Assembly: GCA_023129805.1 (NCBI GenBank)
Contig: JAGMBK010000070.1
Location: 1 to 9,351 of the forward strand
Origin: Candidatus Zixiibacteriota bacterium
Lineage (GTDB): Bacteria > Zixibacteria > MSB-5A5 > SM1-73
Reading direction: 5' to 3'
Length of the DNA: 9,351 bases
The stretch's first letter is position 1, and every line of letters starts with the position of its first letter. The position numbers were made by a program, and so were the translations under genes. Positions 7,194-9,351 of this stretch are shown here, in pieces. The notes beneath the pieces were generated by a model. It saw only the letters and a program-made list of their open reading frames with translations, had not been told where the DNA came from and made no database searches.

Positions 7194-7427
7194 TAAAACC
7201 ACTTTATATTTAATTTGTATCGTCAAAATCCGGCGGAGATAAATTGGATTCATCCCGAAGGACGATTAAGGCTCGAGTGAATGATTAATGTGAGCGAAAT
7301 CTATGTTCGGACAGGGGTTGCACCCCTGTCCGTTAGAGGGATGGGGGTTCAACCTCCATCCCAGCAGGTGAGTCCATTGGCTGGATCCCAAGAAATGGGT
7401 TACCCCGTGGACAAGGAGGAAATGAAA
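7194..7427. other. Non-coding leader region of the YgiT-type gene
   Basis: With copy A this completes the 323-bp gap after the TPR gene. 7194-7306 is AT-rich at first and holds nothing I recognise. 7307-7363 holds two tandem palindromes. 7377-7388 holds a 12-mer (TTGGCTGGATCC) that recurs at 8704-8715. A reading frame runs from 7281 into the YgiT gene, but it crosses the palindromes and lacks an SD, so it is not taken as coding. No good promoter was found. Confidence 0.55.
7307..7363. repeat. Two tandem 27-bp near-palindromes
   Basis: The first unit (7307-7333) has perfect 11-bp arms, CGGACAGGGGT (7308-7318) and ACCCCTGTCCG (7322-7332). The second (7337-7363) has 12-bp arms, GGGATGGGGGTT (7338-7349) and AACCTCCATCCC (7351-7362), with one G-T pair. 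They start 30 bp apart and belong to the same family as the units at 7126-7152, 8600-8626 and 9162-9188. Between units the stem bases change while pairing is kept (GGGACA/TGTCCC-type versus GGGATG/CATCCC). They lie upstream of the YgiT-type gene. Confidence 0.8.
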
Positions 7428-7679
7428 ATGAAGTGTGCCTTGTGTGGAGGAGAATCTAAACAACAAATTATTACTTACGAAGCACGTTGGGGTAAGAAAC
7501 TCTATAGTTTTAAAGATGTCCCGGCTTTAGTCTGTGAGAGTTGTGGGGACATCTCTTTCACCCATCGGGTAATGAAAGAGATTGATCGAATCATTAAGCA
7601 ACATGAGAAACCAGAAGGGTATGAAAAGGTCCCTGTCTTTTCTCTGCAAAAATTTCTGAGCCACAAAACCGCACCCTGA
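7428..7679 (+). CDS. YgiT-type zinc-ribbon protein (MqsA N-domain-like), apparently orphan
   Basis: An 83-aa protein with two CxxC knuckles (Cys3/Cys6 in KCALCGG and Cys36/Cys39 in VCESCGD), the signature VPALVCESCGD, and a helical tail. This matches the short YgiT-type zinc-finger proteins related to the Zn-binding half of the antitoxin MqsA. The helix-turn-helix half of full MqsA is absent. Short YgiT proteins are often paired with a small toxin-like gene just upstream, but no such frame exists within 320 bp on either side. The start is taken at 7428, seven bases after AAGGAGGA (7413-7420); ATG 7422 is too close to that SD. The gene lies in a repeat-rich strip, and comparison with 8704-8783 suggests it may be an inserted segment. 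Zn binding is well supported; an antitoxin role is not. Confidence 0.8.
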   Translation: MKCALCGGESKQQIITYEARWGKKLYSFKDVPALVCESCGDISFTHRVMKEIDRIIKQHEKPEGYEKVPVFSLQKFLSHKTAP

Positions 7680-7705
7680 CCAAGCCCTGAGGTGTGCCAA
7701 GCTCT

Positions 7706-7775
7706 CCTTGCTTCCCGTTGGTGTTTCTCACCAACGGGAAACGAACGGCGGGTGAAGAACACCCGCCTGGAGCGG
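7706..7775 (+). repeat. Double-hairpin element, copy 1
   Basis: Two stems lie in a row. Stem one is TTCCCGTTGGTG (7712-7723) with CACCAACGGGAA (7729-7740), 12 bp, loop TTTCT. Stem two is GGCGGGTG (7747-7754) with CACCCGCC (7760-7767), 8 bp, loop AAGAA. ACGAAC joins them. A second copy lies at 8714-8783, 61/70 identical and without gaps. No T-run follows, so it is not a standard terminator. It could be a REP/MITE-like element or a structured RNA; I do not recognise it as a named family. Confidence 0.85.
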
Positions 7776-7788
7776 GGGAATCGCACCC

Positions 7789-7818
7789 TTGACCAGATTG
7801 CCACGTTGTTATTATAGT
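7789..7818 (+). promoter_or_regulatory. Sigma-70-like promoter of the four-helix membrane protein gene
   Basis: TTGACC (7789-7794) and TATAGT (7813-7818) are separated by 18 bp. Transcription would start near 7825, giving a purine-rich leader of about 57 nt before the ATG at 7882. The promoter begins 14 bp after the double-hairpin element, so that element would not be in this transcript. Confidence 0.55.
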
Positions 7819-7881
7819 TTCGGGAATCACAAGGATCCCACTAAGAGGGGGAAAAGACGAAAAAGAGGAGAAAAGTAGGAG

Positions 7882-8517
7882 ATGACTGACACTACAAACA
7901 AAGACCTCGCAATACAGGCCCACTTAGCAGAGTACAGTGCTTTGCGTGATGAGGTGCTAACCATGATAAGATGGCGCGAAGGTTTAGTCTTTATCTGTCT
8001 CGGAATCTCAGGCTCACTATTATCTTTTGCTTTAGTCACTCCCGGGGAAAATAGTAATCTAAATCCTCGATTTGCGCTCTACTTGATTCCGTTGATTGGC
8101 TTCCTCACTGGAGGTCTGTGGATAGTGAACGGTTGGCGAATTCACAGACTCGGACTGTATCTTCGTGAAGAAATCACAGTTCGCGTCAACGCGCTTCTTC
8201 AGGTTGATCTGAATACCAAACATAAAGAAGCTTACCAAGTCTTAGGATGGGAGTCGTCTCCCCAAAGACTTCAATCCAAGTGGAAACGTCGCCTCTTTGT
8301 GTGGGCCATGAACGTAACTTGTTTTTCACTGACCGGCACGCTTGCACAAATATTAATCCAACCCTCACCTTTAATTACCAAGGCTACTTTGGTTACTTTG
8401 CGCTATCCTGCGTTGTATGTGGTCAACTGGGTATTAGTGGTTTCAACGTTTGTGCTCCTTACCATGTATCTATTAAAAGCATGGAAATATAAAGCAGGGG
8501 ATACTAATGCACAGTGA
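7882..8517 (+). CDS. Unrecognised four-helix membrane protein
   Basis: I do not recognise this 211-aa protein. It has four likely membrane helices at about 34-52, 64-82, 138-159 and 178-199. An N-terminal amphipathic stretch (HLAEYSALRDEVLTMIRWRE, about 14-33) precedes helix one, and a cytosolic-looking, charged loop (about 86-137) lies between helices two and three and ends in SKWKRR. No catalytic motif, signal peptide or cysteine pattern stands out. Arrangement and loop charge suggest both ends face the cytoplasm. The ATG at 7882 is supported by GAGGAG (7865-7870), eleven bases upstream, which is slightly far. It has its own promoter and is flanked by repeats. The EYxxLRxE helix before TM1 recalls small membrane proteins often found in accessory regions, but this is only an impression. 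Confidence 0.75.
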   Translation: MTDTTNKDLAIQAHLAEYSALRDEVLTMIRWREGLVFICLGISGSLLSFALVTPGENSNLNPRFALYLIPLIGFLTGGLWIVNGWRIHRLGLYLREEITVRVNALLQVDLNTKHKEAYQVLGWESSPQRLQSKWKRRLFVWAMNVTCFSLTGTLAQILIQPSPLITKATLVTLRYPALYVVNWVLVVSTFVLLTMYLLKAWKYKAGDTNAQ

Positions 8518-8597
8518 ATGGTCGATGTGGGTCAAGCATAGCAAGGGCTGCTTGATAAATCAAAAATAATTGTTAACCAAATTCTAAAATCGCTCTG

Positions 8598-8667
8598 GTT
8601 GGGGCAATGTTTGAACCTCTGTCCCATCATAGTGTGCAGGAAATCAAGAGATAATTTCACTAAATCT
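8598..8667 (+). repeat. 70-bp direct repeat, copy B
   Basis: Partner of 7124-7193 in the same orientation, sharing the GTTGGGGCAA start, the CATCATA segment and the TTTCACTAAATCT end. Its 27-bp near-palindrome (8600-8626) is more degraded than the perfect unit at 7307-7333. It lies 80 bp after the membrane protein gene and 46 bp before the second double-hairpin element. Confidence 0.75.
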
Positions 8668-8713
8668 GCAAAATATCTTATGTTTGAGTGACCTGCCACA
8701 TCTTTGGCTGGAT

Positions 8714-8783
8714 CCTTGCTTCCCATTGGTGTTCCTCATTAATGGGAAACGAACGGCGGGTGAAAAGCACCCGCTTGAAGCGG
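8714..8783 (+). repeat. Double-hairpin element, copy 2
   Basis: Stem one is TTCCCATTGGTG (8720-8731) with CATTAATGGGAA (8737-8748); stem two is GGCGGGTG (8755-8762) with CACCCGCT (8768-8775). Compared with 7706-7775 there are nine differences, all transitions. One pair is compensatory (G-C to A-T), three are C to T in 3' arms giving G-U pairs in plus-strand RNA, three are in loops and one is in the 3' tail. The linker ACGAAC is unchanged. Confidence 0.85.
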
Positions 8784-9046
8784 TAGAGAGTCAAAGGGAA
8801 AAGGCAGTCCATTAAAACAGTTGGGAAAAATTAAAGAGTAATTAAAAAATTCCGAAAAGAATAATAAAGCTTCAAATAAAAAGATAGAAAGTTCACCATT
8901 TTTACGCCCCCACAAATTAAGATTTAAGCTTAACCCGAGTAATTCGCTTTAAATAAACAGGAACCTATGGCACCAGAGGCATAAAAACTGTGCTGTGGGT
9001 CGGCTTGGTGGTGGAGAGCGACAAGTCTGCCCCAGAAAGGAGGAAC
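8784..9046. other. AT-rich non-coding stretch
   Basis: With the repeats at 8598-8783, this lies in the 715-bp gap between the membrane protein and the last lipoprotein. I see no gene, RNA family or strong promoter up to about 8960; TTAAGCTTAA near 8932 is a short perfect palindrome. From about 8957 the sequence is less AT-rich and one plus frame stays open into the small reading frame at 9047, which may be a remnant of a gene. Confidence 0.5.
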
Positions 9047-9106
9047 ATGCCAAAGTTTTATCAGGGACTAAGTAAGTTGTTTTGGACCAAAGATGTTTTG
9101 CTTTGA
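9047..9106 (+). CDS. Possible 19-residue small reading frame
   Basis: An ATG preceded by a very strong AAAGGAGG (9036-9043), only 3 nt away, opens a 19-codon frame, MPKFYQGLSKLFWTKDVLL. The same frame is open back to about 8957 (about 50 codons) with GTG at 8990 as another possible start, so this may be the end of a decayed gene. It has no recognisable domain. The evidence is the ribosome binding site alone, and the spacing is shorter than usual. Confidence 0.2.
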   Translation: MPKFYQGLSKLFWTKDVLL

Positions 9107-9161
9107 GTTTGAAGTAAGAAAGGAAGAAAAAAATAGCTCTGGTTTGGATAAACCTCTCAGT

Positions 9162-9188
9162 TGGGACAGGGGTTAAACCCCTGCCCCA
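9162..9188. repeat. 27-bp near-palindrome upstream of the last gene
   Basis: Arms TTGGGACAGGGGTT (9161-9174) and AACCCCTGCCCCAA (9176-9189) surround one A, with a single mismatch. It is the fifth member of the family at 7126, 7307, 7337 and 8600. It ends 44 bp before the ATG at 9233, so it may lie in that gene's leader. Confidence 0.8.
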
Positions 9189-9232
9189 ACATGAGAAATC
9201 TGGTTAAAGCTAAAAAAAAGGGGGAATGAAAG

Positions 9233-9351
9233 ATGAAAAGCTATCTTAGAATCTTATGTTTGTTGATGGTAGCAATAGCCTTAATTTTGGGAAACTGCTC
9301 TAAGAAGAAATCCACCCAAACTGATAACGGCACCCCAACTGATACGCAATC
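9233..9351 (+). CDS. Putative lipoprotein, 5' part only
   Basis: The window ends after 39 codons. The start is clear: AGGGGG (9219-9224) lies 8 nt before ATG 9233, while the nearer ATG at 9226 leads to a stop after seven codons. Residues 1-21 are a lipoprotein-type signal (basic start, hydrophobic LCLLMVAIALILG) ending in GNC, with Cys22 the likely lipidated residue; Asn before the Cys is unusual. The mature part begins SKKKSTQTDNG, a polar linker as in other surface or outer-membrane lipoproteins. No domain is visible yet, so the function is unknown. Confidence 0.7.
   Translation, partial: MKSYLRILCLLMVAIALILGNCSKKKSTQTDNGTPTDTQ

Noticed and set aside
7281..7427. N-terminal extension of the YgiT-type protein from 7281
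   Set aside because: It reads through two palindromic repeats, lacks an SD and is not part of the family; the ATG at 7428 has a good SD.
7724..7759. Kissing interaction between the two loops (TTCT with AGAA) in copy 1
   Set aside because: Copy 2 has loops TTCCT and AAAAG, which cannot make the same pairs, so it is not conserved.
7706..7775. Double hairpin as an intrinsic terminator for the YgiT-type gene
   Set aside because: No T-run follows either stem on either strand in copy 1 or copy 2.
7882..8517. SLATT-type effector linked to nucleotide signalling
   Set aside because: It has four helices rather than two, and no cyclase, SLOG or nucleotidyltransferase partner beside it; the GGDEF-type gene is 6.7 kb away.
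8960..9045. Riboswitch or tRNA-like structure in the G-rich part of the last gap
   Set aside because: I found no cloverleaf and no consensus of common riboswitches such as the c-di-GMP class I motif.

Overview
The window looks like a chromosomal stretch from an uncultivated Gram-negative bacterium. Two genes encode candidate lipoproteins, one encodes an exported TPR protein, and Shine-Dalgarno motifs are strong. Intergenic DNA is full of short palindromic repeats. The style of the proteins (TPR protein with a GYTLAD...GAYLDSYGW block, 'YFPINLHYKWTYA' lipoprotein, divergent GGDDF protein) suggests an FCB-type candidate phylum such as Zixibacteria, but that is an impression, not a search result. 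No tRNA, rRNA, CRISPR array or transposase was seen.

Left part (1-2105): two families of palindromic repeat lie upstream of a receiver-like plus GGDEF-type gene (208-1146, +). The second repeat carries that gene's ribosome binding site inside a stem. A small lipoprotein gene (1171-1803, -) converges on it. A 302-bp gap (1804-2105) holds two tandem 23-bp palindromes and a further nested hairpin.

Middle (2106-7104): a peptide-handling pair on the minus strand, an OPT-family transporter (3189-5141) followed by an M29-type aminopeptidase (2106-3053) with its own good promoter. Together they suggest uptake of small peptides (or peptide-like chelates) and their cytosolic hydrolysis. Divergent from the transporter is a large exported protein of about 15 TPRs (5383-7104, +); the shared upstream region has a TATAAT box and an imperfect inverted repeat that could be an operator.

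Right part (7105-9351): a repeat-rich accessory strip. It holds five copies of a 27-bp near-palindrome, a pair of 70-bp direct repeats, and two copies of a different 70-bp double-hairpin element. Differences between the double-hairpin copies preserve base pairing, and do so specifically for a plus-strand RNA. Among these lie an orphan YgiT-type zinc-ribbon gene (7428-7679), an unrecognised four-helix membrane protein with its own promoter (7882-8517), and the start of a second lipoprotein gene (9233 to the window end). Comparing the two repeat blocks suggests the YgiT gene sits in a segment of about 320 bp that is absent from the second block. The most interesting material in the window is this repeat structure; I do not see a recognisable defence or biosynthetic system.
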